A program made the translations under genes and the position numbers. A DNA stretch of 64,000 nt from Mesobacterium pallidum (GTDB lineage: Bacteria > Pseudomonadota > Alphaproteobacteria > Rhodobacterales > Rhodobacteraceae). Location of the stretch: assembly GCF_019966535.1 (NCBI RefSeq), contig NZ_JAIMID010000009.1, positions 124,001 to 188,000 of the forward strand. The letters run 5' to 3'. Of the stretch, positions 36,012 to 46,660 are shown piece by piece (positions within the stretch are counted from its first letter, which is position 1; each line of letters begins with the position of its first letter). The notes under the pieces are model-generated. The model did not search any database. It was not told where the DNA came from and saw nothing but the letters and a program-made list of their open reading frames with translations.

Positions 36012-38177
<2,166 letters not shown>

Positions 38178-38197
38178 CCGCACGAACCGTCGAAACG

Positions 38198-38232
38198 AAA
38201 AGATCCGGGGCCAGCCGCCCCGGATCTTTTTT
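38198..38232. terminator. Bidirectional terminator between purL and the methyltransferase
   Basis: AAAAGATCCGGGG (38198-38210) pairs over 13 bp with CCCCGGATCTTTT (38218-38230) and is followed by more T. The A-run on the other side makes it work for the convergent minus-strand gene as well. Confidence 0.85.
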
Positions 38233-38252
38233 CTTGCGCCATAGACCCAAGG

Positions 38253-39113
38253 TCAGCTCGGCGGCAGGTACCCGTGCTTCAGCGTCAGACCGGACATGCC
38301 GTGGTAGCGCTCGATCCCGTCGTTGAACGCCTGCACGACGCCCTTGGGGTAATGCCGCCGCAGGATCGCCTCGACCCGGATCAGCACGTCCTCGGGGATG
38401 GGCTGCGCCACGCTCCAGGGCAGGTAGAAGCCGCGCGACAGCGCAAGGCCGATACGCGCAAGCTGCGGCGGACGCTTGATGGCGAACATGTTGCCGGCGA
38501 ACTTGCGGGTCCGCAGCCCCTCGACCTTGGACGGGTCCACGAGGCTGTTGAAGGTCACGAGGTCGCGCTGCGGCACCTGATCGAACAGCATCTTGGGGCC
38601 GATGGCCAGCTTGTTGGTCTTGTCGATATACATCATCAGGTCGTGCTGCGCGAGCAGCCCGCCCGGCCGCACGTAGGGCATGACGCAGAGCGTGTCGATC
38701 AGCGGCCAGGGGTGCTGGTGGCTGGCATCGATGAAGCAGAAGTCGATCGGCCTGGCTGGATCCCAGCTCTCGCCCACGTCCACGGCGGTGTGGCCGCGGT
38801 GGATGTCGACGACCGTCTTCGACTGCTGCGCGATCTCGTCGACCAGGTAGCCGACCTTCTTGGACGGATCGACGTAGTAATTTTGCGCAAGGTCATAGCT
38901 GTCGATGCGCCCGCCGCCGATCGAGTCGAGCATGAGAGACATCAGCGCGGTGGACATGCCCGAGGCGCAGCCGATCTCGACCACCTGCTTGGGCTTGTCC
39001 CGCTGGATGATGGCATTGATGAATGTCAGGTCGAACCCGTCAACGGCGCCCATTCCGCCATTCCAACGCTCATTGAACGATTTCTTCGCTCGCATCGGCA
39101 GATCAAAAGCCAT
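38253..39113 (-). CDS. Class I SAM-dependent methyltransferase (Methyltransf_24 type)
   Basis: A 286-residue protein. The SAM-binding motif I is VVEIGCASGMSTALM near residues 44-58; IDFCFIDASHQHPWPLID (near 123-140) matches the Methyltransf_24 pattern (FIDg.H.y). Such enzymes often modify sugars or small molecules; the substrate is unknown. The gene is isolated, convergent with purL. Confidence 0.75.
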   Translation of the reverse strand: MAFDLPMRAKKSFNERWNGGMGAVDGFDLTFINAIIQRDKPKQVVEIGCASGMSTALMSLMLDSIGGGRIDSYDLAQNYYVDPSKKVGYLVDEIAQQSKTVVDIHRGHTAVDVGESWDPARPIDFCFIDASHQHPWPLIDTLCVMPYVRPGGLLAQHDLMMYIDKTNKLAIGPKMLFDQVPQRDLVTFNSLVDPSKVEGLRTRKFAGNMFAIKRPPQLARIGLALSRGFYLPWSVAQPIPEDVLIRVEAILRRHYPKGVVQAFNDGIERYHGMSGLTLKHGYLPPS

Positions 39114-39370
39114 GGGTCTCTCCTTGATTCGGCAGAAATGTTACCCGTCGAATAGCGCAGCCATATCCGGATGGCACCCACAACTTGCCGTCGAGGCCGC
39201 TCGGGGCGGCGCCTGCGTTCCCGCGCCGCACCGCTATTGCCCAGAGTTCGGGCGCGCGCCCCCGCGAACGCCCGCTACACGCGGGCGGCGGGCGCCCGGC
39301 GCATCTTGCATTGGCAGCAGCAAATCGACACTGTCGGGCCATGTTCGCGCGATCCCCCTCACAGCCCCGG

Positions 39371-39907
39371 ATGACAGCCGAGTGTGGCCGCTGTGCCGCG
39401 CTTTGCTGCATGGCGCTTGCCTTCGACAAGGGCGCGCGGTTCGGGCACGACAAGCCGGCCGGGCGGCCCTGCCCGAACCTCGGCCGCCACCTCTGCACGA
39501 TCCATGACGCGCTCGAGGACAAGGGTTTTTCCGGCTGCGCGGCCTATGATTGTCTTGGCGCCGGCCAGCGCGTCACGCAGGAGCTGTTCGGCGGTGCCAG
39601 CTGGCAGGACGAACCGGAACTGATGCGCCCGATGATCGACGCCTTTGCCCATATGCGCCTGCTGCATTCCCTGTGGGAGCTGCTCGAGACCGCGCTGACC
39701 CTGCCGCTGACGCCCGCCGAACGGCAGGCGGCCGAGGCGCATATCGCGGCGATCCGCGCACCGCTGACCCGTGACACGGTGGCCGCCCGCGCCACCGGCG
39801 CCCTGCAGACCGAGGTGCACCTGTTCCTGCGCGGGCTCGAACGGCACGTGACGGGCCGCGCGCCCGTGACCCTGCCGCCGCCCCCGGCCCCGCGCCGCCC
39901 GGCCTAG
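39371..39907 (+). CDS. Cysteine-rich protein, possible metal-binding N-terminal domain
   Basis: A 178-residue protein with a Cys-rich first third: CGRCAALCC at 5-13, then PCPNLGRHLCTIHDALEDKG and GCAAYDC by about 62. This recalls zinc/iron-chelating YkgJ-like domains (CxxCxxxCC...C.IH...GC..YDC), and the same segment is found fused to pentapeptide repeats in other bacteria; here the repeats are absent. The C-terminal part is helical. I chose the ATG at 39371 just before the Cys motif. The 257-bp gap upstream (39114-39370) shows no gene. Confidence 0.65.
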   Translation: MTAECGRCAALCCMALAFDKGARFGHDKPAGRPCPNLGRHLCTIHDALEDKGFSGCAAYDCLGAGQRVTQELFGGASWQDEPELMRPMIDAFAHMRLLHSLWELLETALTLPLTPAERQAAEAHIAAIRAPLTRDTVAARATGALQTEVHLFLRGLERHVTGRAPVTLPPPPAPRRPA

Positions 39908-39973
39908 CGCCCCTTGCAGCCCCTGCCCGGCCCAATTACATTTCGGGCAAGATCCCAAGCAACGGAGCCCCCT

Positions 39974-40210
39974 ATGGCCATCACCGCCGCCGAAATCGAA
40001 TCCCTGATCCGCGACTCCTTTCCCGAGGCGCGCATCACCGTGCAGGGCGACGACGGACAGCATTTCGCGGCCGAGGTGGTCGACGAAAGCTTTCGCGGCA
40101 TGAACCGGGTGCAGCAGCAGCGCGCCGTCTATGCCTCGCTCAAGGGCAAGATGGACGGCAGCGCGGGCGAATTGCACGCGCTGGCCCTGACCACCCGCGT
40201 CCCGGGCTGA
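39974..40210 (+). CDS. BolA/IbaG family protein
   Basis: A 78-residue BolA-fold protein (ITAAEIESLIRDSFPEARITVQ...DGQHFAAEVV...FRGMNRVQQQRAVYASL). These proteins partner monothiol glutaredoxins in iron-sulfur cluster handling. The conserved histidine in GQHF and the RVQQQRAVY segment are present. The monothiol glutaredoxin gene lies 94 bp downstream, matching the known partnership. Confidence 0.9.
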   Translation: MAITAAEIESLIRDSFPEARITVQGDDGQHFAAEVVDESFRGMNRVQQQRAVYASLKGKMDGSAGELHALALTTRVPG

Positions 40211-40304
40211 GCCCCGGGCGCCAGAGACCGACGGCCGGGCCGACCGCCCGACTCCACAGACCCCGCGCGACGTGAGCCCACGTCCGACGACAAGGAAACG
40301 CGAC

Positions 40305-40667
40305 ATGACCGACGCAAAGACCCGTATCGACGAAACCGTCAAAGCCCATGACGTGGTGCTTTACATGAAAGGCACCAAGTCCATGCCCCAATGCGGCTTT
40401 TCCAGCCGCGTGGCCGGCGTGCTGAACTACATGGGCGTCGATTTCACCGACGTGAACGTGCTGGCCGATGACGAGATCCGCCAGGGCATCAAGGATTACT
40501 CGGACTGGCCGACCATCCCGCAGCTCTACGTCAAGGGAGAGTTCGTGGGCGGCTGCGACATCATCACCGAGATGACCCTGTCGGGCGAGTTGGACCAGCT
40601 GTTCGAAGACAGCGGCGTCAGCTACGACAAGGCCGCCGCCGAGAAGATCCGCGAGGCCAACGCCTGA
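40305..40667 (+). CDS. grxD: Monothiol glutaredoxin (Grx4 type)
   Basis: A 120-residue CGFS glutaredoxin that carries a bridging [2Fe-2S] cluster and delivers it with BolA proteins. The active site is QCGFSSRV near 30-37; WPTIPQLYVKGEFVGGCDI is the glutathione-binding part. It follows the BolA-like gene in the same direction. The ATG at 40305 follows AAGGAAACGCG. Confidence 0.95.
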   Translation: MTDAKTRIDETVKAHDVVLYMKGTKSMPQCGFSSRVAGVLNYMGVDFTDVNVLADDEIRQGIKDYSDWPTIPQLYVKGEFVGGCDIITEMTLSGELDQLFEDSGVSYDKAAAEKIREANA

Positions 40668-40709
40668 TCCCTCACGGCGGTTCGCACCGCCTGAGCGAGA
40701 TTTCCAGTC

Positions 40710-40736
40710 AAGGCCGGGCGCAAACCGCCCGGCCTT
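40710..40736. terminator. Hairpin between grxD and the convergent membrane-protein gene
   Basis: AAGGCCGGGCG (40710-40720) pairs with CGCCCGGCCTT (40726-40736) over 11 bp. It has no T-run but is well placed between convergent genes. Confidence 0.6.
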
Positions 40737-40740
40737 GTCG

Positions 40741-41901
40741 TCATTGGCTGTCCGCAAATGGTCCGTACTTGTTCAACCGGGCCCAGTCCTCAAGCGGTTT
40801 CTCGGCCTCGAGCTTCAGCACCTCCACCCCGACATCCAGCAAATCCGCGATCCGGGCGCGGGTCTCCGCATCCGACGGCGTGCCGGCCTTGAAGGCCGGA
40901 TCCTGCATGACCAGTGCCAGCGCCAGGTTGTACTCATAGGCGCCCGCGCCGAATTCGCTGCTCTCGGGGCGCTTCTCGATCGCGGTTTCGAACATGCGCT
41001 GCACCTCGGCCCAGTCCGGATTGCTTGACTTGACCATGGCATAGCCCAGCTGGCCGTAGTTGCGGTAAGACCCGTCCGGATCGGCCGCGATCAGCCCCTG
41101 AAACACCGGGATGGTGCGGTCGACCAGCGCCGTCCGCTCGGGCTTGAGCCAGTTCTCGCGCCGCACGTTGCGCGCCCGGTCGAAAATGATCGACCGCGCC
41201 AGGACCGAGGCCGCCTGCACCTTGCCCTTGAGCCCGCGGAACATCGGGTCGTCCGGGTTGGTCTCGGGCTCGAGGTAGCGCGCCACCAGCTCGATCGCGT
41301 CGCTGTCGGCGCTGGCCTCGCGCTTGCGCTCTTCGGCGACGATGTCCTTGATTTCACGGGTCGATAGCGCGTTCTGCCGGCGCAGCACGGTCGCCATGTA
41401 GACCCGCGTCCAGAGGTAGGAAAACAGGAACCCCAGGATCAGGAAATACAGGATCAACGCCACGCCCACGGCAGTCTGGATCTCGGCATCGCCCTTGATC
41501 AGCACCGGTCCCAGCGCCCCGCCCGCGACGATCAACTGGTCGCGCAGGGGTCCGAATTCGACCAGCGTCAGCCCGACAACGATCTTGGTCAGCCAATCCG
41601 ACATCTGTTCGAGATTGGTGTTCTCGTTGTAATCCCCGTCGGCGTCCGGGGTCTGCCGCGCGCGGGGAATGCCGAAGATGAAGCCCAGAAAGCCCCCCAC
41701 CATCGCCGCGGCACCGGCAAGCACCAGCCCGGCAAAGGTCGCCGCAGGGCGCGAGACCGTGCCACCGCCATGCGAGACGCCCAGGAACAAAACGACCAGC
41801 AGCGAGGCCAGCAGCGCGTATCCCAGCGCCCGCATCCAGTTGGTGTGATCCTCCCCGAACCGGGGGCTGCGGCTGGAGGTGTCTGCGGCCGGGTCGGACA
41901 T
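40741..41901 (-). CDS. Multi-spanning membrane protein with helical repeat C-terminus, function unknown
   Basis: A 386-residue protein. Membrane segments lie near 23-43, 53-79 and 142-166, with GGFLGFIFGIPRARQ (69-83), then a polar NTNLEQMSDWLTKIVVGLTL (94-113) that may form a re-entrant or fourth segment. The rest, about 200 residues, is soluble and TPR-like (RNYGQLGYAMVKSSNPDWAEVQ...). FIFGIPR with NTNLEQ.SDWLTK recurs at the N-terminus of some conflict-system proteins including pYEATS proteins, as I recall; here no such effector domain follows. It stands alone between grxD and zapA. Confidence 0.6.
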   Translation of the reverse strand: MSDPAADTSSRSPRFGEDHTNWMRALGYALLASLLVVLFLGVSHGGGTVSRPAATFAGLVLAGAAAMVGGFLGFIFGIPRARQTPDADGDYNENTNLEQMSDWLTKIVVGLTLVEFGPLRDQLIVAGGALGPVLIKGDAEIQTAVGVALILYFLILGFLFSYLWTRVYMATVLRRQNALSTREIKDIVAEERKREASADSDAIELVARYLEPETNPDDPMFRGLKGKVQAASVLARSIIFDRARNVRRENWLKPERTALVDRTIPVFQGLIAADPDGSYRNYGQLGYAMVKSSNPDWAEVQRMFETAIEKRPESSEFGAGAYEYNLALALVMQDPAFKAGTPSDAETRARIADLLDVGVEVLKLEAEKPLEDWARLNKYGPFADSQ

Positions 41902-41985
41902 CGCGGGCTCCGAATAGATGTGTCAAATCTGCGTAATTTCTACGCAGAGTTTAACACAGATCAGGGCTTCGCGGAATGCGCGTCC

Positions 41986-42378
41986 TCAGCCGACCTTCTG
42001 TTCCAGCTCCTCGGCCAGCGACTCGGCCCGGGCGGCCACTTCCGACAGCGTGTCGGTGACGCTTTGCGGCACCACCGGCACCTCGATCCGCTCGGGCTCC
42101 GGCGGCGGGGCGGCGCCCATCTCGCGGGTCTGCTCGGTCAGCGCGGCGATGCGGTCCTCGGCCTCGCGCAGCCGGTCCTCGAGCCCGGCGGTCTTGTCGG
42201 CCAGCATCAGCCCCGCCATCAGCAGCATCCGCGCCTCGGGCAAGCGGCCGATCTGTCCGGCCAGGGCCGAGGCCTCGATGTCCAGCATCTTGGCGGCCGA
42301 TTGCAGGTAATGTTCCTCGCCGGCGGCGCAGGCGACCTCGAAGCTGCGGCCGCCGATGGTGATCTCGACTTCGGGCAT
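41986..42378 (-). CDS. zapA: Cell division protein ZapA
   Basis: ZapA binds FtsZ and bundles its filaments at midcell. The 130-residue protein has the ZapA N-terminal fold (VEITIGGRSFEVACAAGEEHYLQSAAKMLD) followed by a long coiled coil. It begins right at the stop of the upstream coiled-coil gene (TGATG), showing coupling. Confidence 0.9.
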   Translation of the reverse strand: MPEVEITIGGRSFEVACAAGEEHYLQSAAKMLDIEASALAGQIGRLPEARMLLMAGLMLADKTAGLEDRLREAEDRIAALTEQTREMGAAPPPEPERIEVPVVPQSVTDTLSEVAARAESLAEELEQKVG

Positions 42379-42884
42379 CAGGCGGTCTCCTCGTTCTCGG
42401 CGGTGGCGGCTTCGACCATGGGCGTCAGCACGTCGAGGATGGCCTGCGTTTCGGCCCGGTCGGCCGAGCGCGCGGCACGCAGGCTTTCCAGCTCGGTCCG
42501 CATGCCGGTGTTGATCAGGTGCGGCTCGCCCACGCCGGCCTCGTTGGCCGCGCGCAGGGCCGCGTTGTTCTCGGCCAGTTGGGCGTTGATGCGGCGCAGG
42601 CGCTGCATCTCGACCTCGAGCGCGGCCAGCGCGCCGCGCGCCTCGGTCGCCTGCAGTTGCAGCGCGGCCTTTTCCGTGGCGTGGCGGCCGTGAATGGCGT
42701 TCAGCCGGCTTTCCAGCTGGGCATTGGCCAGCCGCTCTTCCTCAAGCGCGGTGCGCAGGTCGTCAAGGTCCTGCGGATCGGCCGCCGGGGCCGCGGGCTC
42801 TGCCGGCTCGATCGCCTCGATCCCGCGGGCGATGCGATCCATCGCGGCGGAGATCCGGCGTTCCAGCTCTTCGATCTCGGACAT
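42378..42884 (-). CDS. Coiled-coil protein upstream of ZapA
   Basis: A 168-residue, almost wholly helical protein, with coiled coil from about 38 to 120 (DDLRTALEEERLANAQLESRL...). No catalytic motif. Its stop overlaps the zapA start, and the gene is divergent from transketolase. A role with ZapA in division, comparable to ZapB, is possible but is inference. Confidence 0.75.
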   Translation of the reverse strand: MSEIEELERRISAAMDRIARGIEAIEPAEPAAPAADPQDLDDLRTALEEERLANAQLESRLNAIHGRHATEKAALQLQATEARGALAALEVEMQRLRRINAQLAENNAALRAANEAGVGEPHLINTGMRTELESLRAARSADRAETQAILDVLTPMVEAATAENEETA

Positions 42885-43090
42885 GGTCTGCCTCTTCGTC
42901 TTGCCTGGCCCCGGGATCCACGAGCGAATCGCCTCGGGGCCGCCTGATGGGCCAAGTGTAACGGCGGCCGACGGAAATTACCCCCCCTTCGGCATTTCGC
43001 CGCGCGCGGGGCCAGATCGCTTGCCTTTATGGCCGGGACTGCTATGCAGCGGCAGCAGATCGGACGCCCGGTCCGGGCGAGATTAACGCC

Positions 43091-43110
43091 CGATGTGGGC
43101 GCTAACATCG
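43091..43110. promoter_or_regulatory. Palindromic operator upstream of tkt (CceR-like)
   Basis: CGATGT-GGGCGCTA-ACATCG is a 20-bp near palindrome (16 of 20 positions). Its core TGTGGGCGCTAACA (43094-43107) agrees at 12 of 14 positions with TGTTAGCGCTAACA. It lies 22 bp upstream of the tkt start. Similar sites lie upstream of gap1, gap2 and the DUF1127 gene. Confidence 0.6.
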
Positions 43111-43131
43111 TCAACCAGAGGAGTCCGCCCC

Positions 43132-45150
43132 GTGGACATCGACGCCCTCCGCAAAGCCAATCCCGACCACTGGATGCGTGCCGCCGCGATCCGCGCCCTG
43201 ACGCTGGATGCCGTGGCCGCGGCGAACTCGGGCCATTCCGGCATGCCCATCGGCATGGCCGACGTGGCGACCGTGCTGTTCGAAAAGCACCTGAAGTTCG
43301 ACGCCTCCAACCCCGACTGGATCGACCGCGACCGTTTCATCCTGTCGGCGGGCCATGGCTCGATGCTGCTCTATTCGCTGCTGCACCTGACGGGCTATGC
43401 GGACATGACGATCGACCAGATCAAGAACTTCCGCCAATGGGGCGCGATCACCGCGGGCCACCCGGAATATGGCCATGCCAAGGGGATCGAGACCACCACC
43501 GGCCCGCTGGGCCAGGGCATCGCCACCTCGGTCGGCTTCGCCATGGCCGAAGAGATGCAGCGCGCCCGCTACGGCAAAGACCTGGTGGACCATTACACCT
43601 ATGTGATCGCCGGCGATGGCTGCCTGATGGAGGGTGTCAGCCAAGAGGCCATCGGCCTGGCCGGCCGGTTGCGCCTGGGCCGGCTGATCGTCTTCTGGGA
43701 CAACAACAATATCACCATCGATGGCGAAGTGGGCCTGTCGGACAAGACCGACCAGGCCAAGCGCTTCCGCGCCAGCGGTTGGCACGTGCAGGAGATCGAC
43801 GGGCATGACCCGGCCGCCATCGACGCCGCCATCGAGGCCGCCAAGGGATCGCGCCTGCCGTCGATGATCGCCTGCAAGACGCATATTGCCCTGGGCCACG
43901 CCGCGCAGGACACGTCGAAAGGCCACGGCGCGCTGACCAATGCCGATCAGAACGCCGCCGCCAAGAAGGCCTGGGGCTGGATCCATGGCCCGTTCGAGAT
44001 CCCCTCGGACATCAAGGCCAAGTGGGAAGCCATCGGCGCCCGCGGCAAGACCGAGCGCGAAGCCTGGGAGGCCCGCCTGGCCGAAACCGGCGACATCCGC
44101 CGCAACCGCCTGCTGCGCGTCTACGAGCGCGACGTGCCCAAGAAGCTGCCCGCCGTGATCCGCGCGCTGAAAAAGCAGGCCTCGGAAAATGCCACCAAGG
44201 CCGCGACCCGCAAGGCGTCGGAAATGGTGCTCGAGGTGGTGAACCCGGTGATGCCGGAAACCGTCGGCGGCTCGGCCGACCTGACGGGGTCGAACAATAC
44301 GCTGACCCAGGACATGGGTGTCTTTGACGTGGGCGCGCGCAATGGCCGCTATGTCTACTGGGGTATCCGCGAGCATGGGATGGCAGCGGCGATGAACGGC
44401 ATGGCGCTGCATGGCGGCCAGCGGCCCTATGGCGGCACCTTCATGGCCTTCACCGACTATGCCCGCCCGGCGATGCGCCTGGCCGCGCTGATGCAGATCC
44501 CGTCGGTCTTTGTCATGACCCATGACAGCATCGGCCTGGGCGAGGACGGCCCGACCCACCAGCCGGTCGAGCACCTGGCGATCAGCCGCGCGACGCCGAA
44601 CACCTACGTGTTCCGCCCCGCCGATGTGGTCGAGACCGCCGAGGCCTGGGAGATCGCGCTGACCTCCAAGACCACCCCGTCCGTGCTGTCGCTGACGCGC
44701 CAGAACCTGCCGGCGGTGCGGCTCGAGCACAAGCAGAAGAACCTGACGGCCCAGGGCGCCTACGTGCTGGCCCCGGCCGAAGGCAAGCGCCTGGCGATCC
44801 TGATTGCCACCGGCTCGGAAGTGTCGATCGCGATGGAGGCGCGCGAGAAGCTGCAGGCCGAGGGGATCGGAACGAGCGTCGTGTCCATGCCCTGCATGGA
44901 GTTGTTCGCCGAGCAGGACGAGGACTACCGCAAGCGCGTGCTGCCCGCCGGGCCGGTCCGCGTCGGCATCGAGGCGGCCGTGCGCGACGGCGGCTGGGAC
45001 CGCTGGCTGCTGGGCGAACGGGGCCGGTCGAACCGGTCCGATTTCGTCGGCATGACGGGCTTTGGCGCCTCGGCCCCGGCGGAGGTGCTGTACGAGAAGT
45101 TCGGCATCACCGCCGATGCGGTGGTGGAGAAGGTCAAGGCGCTGCTCTGA
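43132..45150 (+). CDS. tkt: Transketolase
   Basis: Transketolase moves two-carbon units between sugar phosphates in the pentose phosphate pathway and in carbon fixation. The 672-residue protein has [18 protein letters not shown] near the N-terminus, the thiamine-diphosphate site [17 protein letters not shown]...[10 protein letters not shown] and [14 protein letters not shown]. The start is GTG at 43132 with AGAGGAG upstream. The near-palindromic operator lies just before it. Confidence 0.97.
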   Translation: MDIDALRKANPDHWMRAAAIRALTLDAVAAANSGHSGMPIGMADVATVLFEKHLKFDASNPDWIDRDRFILSAGHGSMLLYSLLHLTGYADMTIDQIKNFRQWGAITAGHPEYGHAKGIETTTGPLGQGIATSVGFAMAEEMQRARYGKDLVDHYTYVIAGDGCLMEGVSQEAIGLAGRLRLGRLIVFWDNNNITIDGEVGLSDKTDQAKRFRASGWHVQEIDGHDPAAIDAAIEAAKGSRLPSMIACKTHIALGHAAQDTSKGHGALTNADQNAAAKKAWGWIHGPFEIPSDIKAKWEAIGARGKTEREAWEARLAETGDIRRNRLLRVYERDVPKKLPAVIRALKKQASENATKAATRKASEMVLEVVNPVMPETVGGSADLTGSNNTLTQDMGVFDVGARNGRYVYWGIREHGMAAAMNGMALHGGQRPYGGTFMAFTDYARPAMRLAALMQIPSVFVMTHDSIGLGEDGPTHQPVEHLAISRATPNTYVFRPADVVETAEAWEIALTSKTTPSVLSLTRQNLPAVRLEHKQKNLTAQGAYVLAPAEGKRLAILIATGSEVSIAMEAREKLQAEGIGTSVVSMPCMELFAEQDEDYRKRVLPAGPVRVGIEAAVRDGGWDRWLLGERGRSNRSDFVGMTGFGASAPAEVLYEKFGITADAVVEKVKALL

Positions 45151-45160
45151 CCGGCTGGTT

Positions 45161-45272
45161 TCGGATCGCTTTGCGATCCGACCCGCGCGCCGGCAGAGCC
45201 GGCGCGCAAGGGGGGCCAGCCCCCGTCCGCGTGCCGCGGACTCCTCCGGGGTATTTTCGGGACGAAAGAAGA
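45161..45272 (+). repeat. Interspersed intergenic element, copy E1
   Basis: TCGGATCGC/GCGATCCGA (45161-45181, loop TTT), GCGCGCCGGC/GCCGGCGCGC (45185-45207), GGGGGG/CCCCC and GTCCGCG/CGCGGAC hairpins precede CTCCGGGGTATTTTC and GACGAAAGAAGAC. The first hairpin, near the tkt stop, may be the tkt terminator. It resembles the first hairpin of copy A. Confidence 0.6.
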
Positions 45273-45319
45273 CAGGGGGCGGTCCGACTGGGCCGCCCTT
45301 TCTGCCAGGTGACCAGGTG

Positions 45320-45387
45320 GGAGGGGGGCGCTGCCCCCCACGTCGCCTTTGGCGACGCCCCCCCGAGGTATTTGGAAAACAATGAAG
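45320..45387 (+). repeat. Interspersed intergenic element, copy E2
   Basis: GGGGGGC-GCT-GCCCCCC and CGTCGCC-TTT-GGCGACG hairpins are followed by CCCCGAGGTATTT and GGAAAACAATGAAG. The AT-rich end is 27 nt from the stop of the minus-strand DUF808 gene. Copies E1 and E2 stand in tandem. Confidence 0.7.
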
Positions 45388-45414
45388 TGCCGGGGATAGG
45401 TGGGGCCGCTGCGC

Positions 45415-46386
45415 TCAATGCGCGGCGGATTTGCCGGTGACGGCGCCGATCAGCGGGCCGATGATGCGGGTGGCGATGGGGATCAGGACCAGGCCCCAGG
45501 CCAGGCCCGCGATCCCGTCCATGGTCGCGGTGGCGACCCATTCGGCGGCCGCCTCGAATTGCGCGGGCACCATCTGGGCGAAGGCCACGGCGAGATGGTG
45601 GATCTCGTCGTAGAGCCAGGGCCAGCCCAGCACCTCGAGACCGTGGATCACGATCGAGCCGCCGACCCAGAGCATCGCCGCCGTGCCGACGACCGACAGC
45701 AGCCATAAGAGCCAGGGCATGACGGCGACAAGCCCGCGCCCCAGGGCCTGGCCAAGGCCGGTGCGGCCGTTCTGGGCAATGTAAAGCCCCACGTCGTCCA
45801 TCTTGACGATCAGCGCCACCGATCCGTAGACCGCGACGGTCACGCCCACGCCGACCACCGCCAGCGTGGCGGCCTGTATCCAGATCGACGGCGCCTCGAT
45901 CACCGAGAGCGCGATGGTCATGATCTCGGCCGAGAGGATGAAGTCGGTCTTGATCGCCCCCTTCACCTTCTTTTCTTCCAGATGGCCGGGGTCCTTGACC
46001 TCCATGTCCTCGGCCACCTTGTGGTCGGCATGGGGGAAGAGCACATGGAAGATCTTCTCCGCCCCCTCGAAACACAGGTAGCTGCCACCCAGCATCAGGA
46101 GCGGCGTGATCAGCCAGGGCGCGAAGTTCGCCAGCAGCATGGCCAGCGGCAGCAGGATCACGAGCTTGTTGAACAGCGACCCGCGCGTGATGCGCCAGAT
46201 GATCGGCAATTCCCGCGCGGGCGCAAAGCCCTGGACGTATTTCGGCGTCACCGCCGCGTCGTCGATCAGCACCCCGGCGGTCTTGGCCCCGGCCTTGCCC
46301 GCCGCCGCCGCGACATCGTCGACCGAGGCCGCCGCGACCTTTGCAATCGCCGCCACATCGTCCATCAGGGCCAGAAGTCCGCTCAT
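45415..46386 (-). CDS. DUF808 family membrane protein (YedI-like)
   Basis: A 323-residue inner-membrane protein with about six hydrophobic segments. DUF808 marks are the N-terminal SGLLALMDDVAAIAKVAAAS, KTAGVLIDDAAVTPKYV, GSYLCFEGAEKIFH and the KTDFILSAEIMTIAL segment. The family has no defined function. It is convergent with tkt and divergent from gap1. Confidence 0.85.
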   Translation of the reverse strand: MSGLLALMDDVAAIAKVAAASVDDVAAAAGKAGAKTAGVLIDDAAVTPKYVQGFAPARELPIIWRITRGSLFNKLVILLPLAMLLANFAPWLITPLLMLGGSYLCFEGAEKIFHVLFPHADHKVAEDMEVKDPGHLEEKKVKGAIKTDFILSAEIMTIALSVIEAPSIWIQAATLAVVGVGVTVAVYGSVALIVKMDDVGLYIAQNGRTGLGQALGRGLVAVMPWLLWLLSVVGTAAMLWVGGSIVIHGLEVLGWPWLYDEIHHLAVAFAQMVPAQFEAAAEWVATATMDGIAGLAWGLVLIPIATRIIGPLIGAVTGKSAAH

Positions 46387-46512
46387 CCCGCCGTGTCCTT
46401 TTGTTGCCTGCGCTTACCCTAGCCCGCCGCCCGGTGGCTGCAAGCCTGCGTGCGCGAATCCCGTGCCGCGTTGCAGCGCCGCCCGGACCCGGCGCCCCGG
46501 CCCCGGGTGGAT

Positions 46513-46568
46513 GTTGGGCGCTAACGGTGGCGCAACCATCGGTCCGGGCGACATGTTTAACGCTAACA
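46513..46568. promoter_or_regulatory. Two half-conserved CceR-like sites upstream of gap1
   Basis: GTTGGGC-GCTAACG (46513-46526) and GTTTAAC-GCTAACA (46555-46568) share the right half GCTAAC(A/G) of the TGTTAGC-GCTAACA motif and lie 42 bp apart, close to four helical turns. They are 93-148 bp upstream of the gap1 start. Confidence 0.45.
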
Positions 46569-46660
46569 CACTGAGAAATGACCCCTTTTTGTCTTTCCGC
46601 CGTGATGTTCCGAAGCTATGTAAAACCCAACCTTTCAGACACGCGCCGAGGAGTGGGAAC

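Noticed and set aside
43111..44730. 539-codon minus-strand frame opposite tkt
   Set aside because: Antisense shadow; tkt is certain.
46106..46660. N-terminal extension of the gap1 frame by 185 codons
   Set aside because: GAPDH starts at MTVTVGINGFGRIG with a clear GAGGAG site; the upstream part is antisense to the DUF808 gene and promoter sequence.
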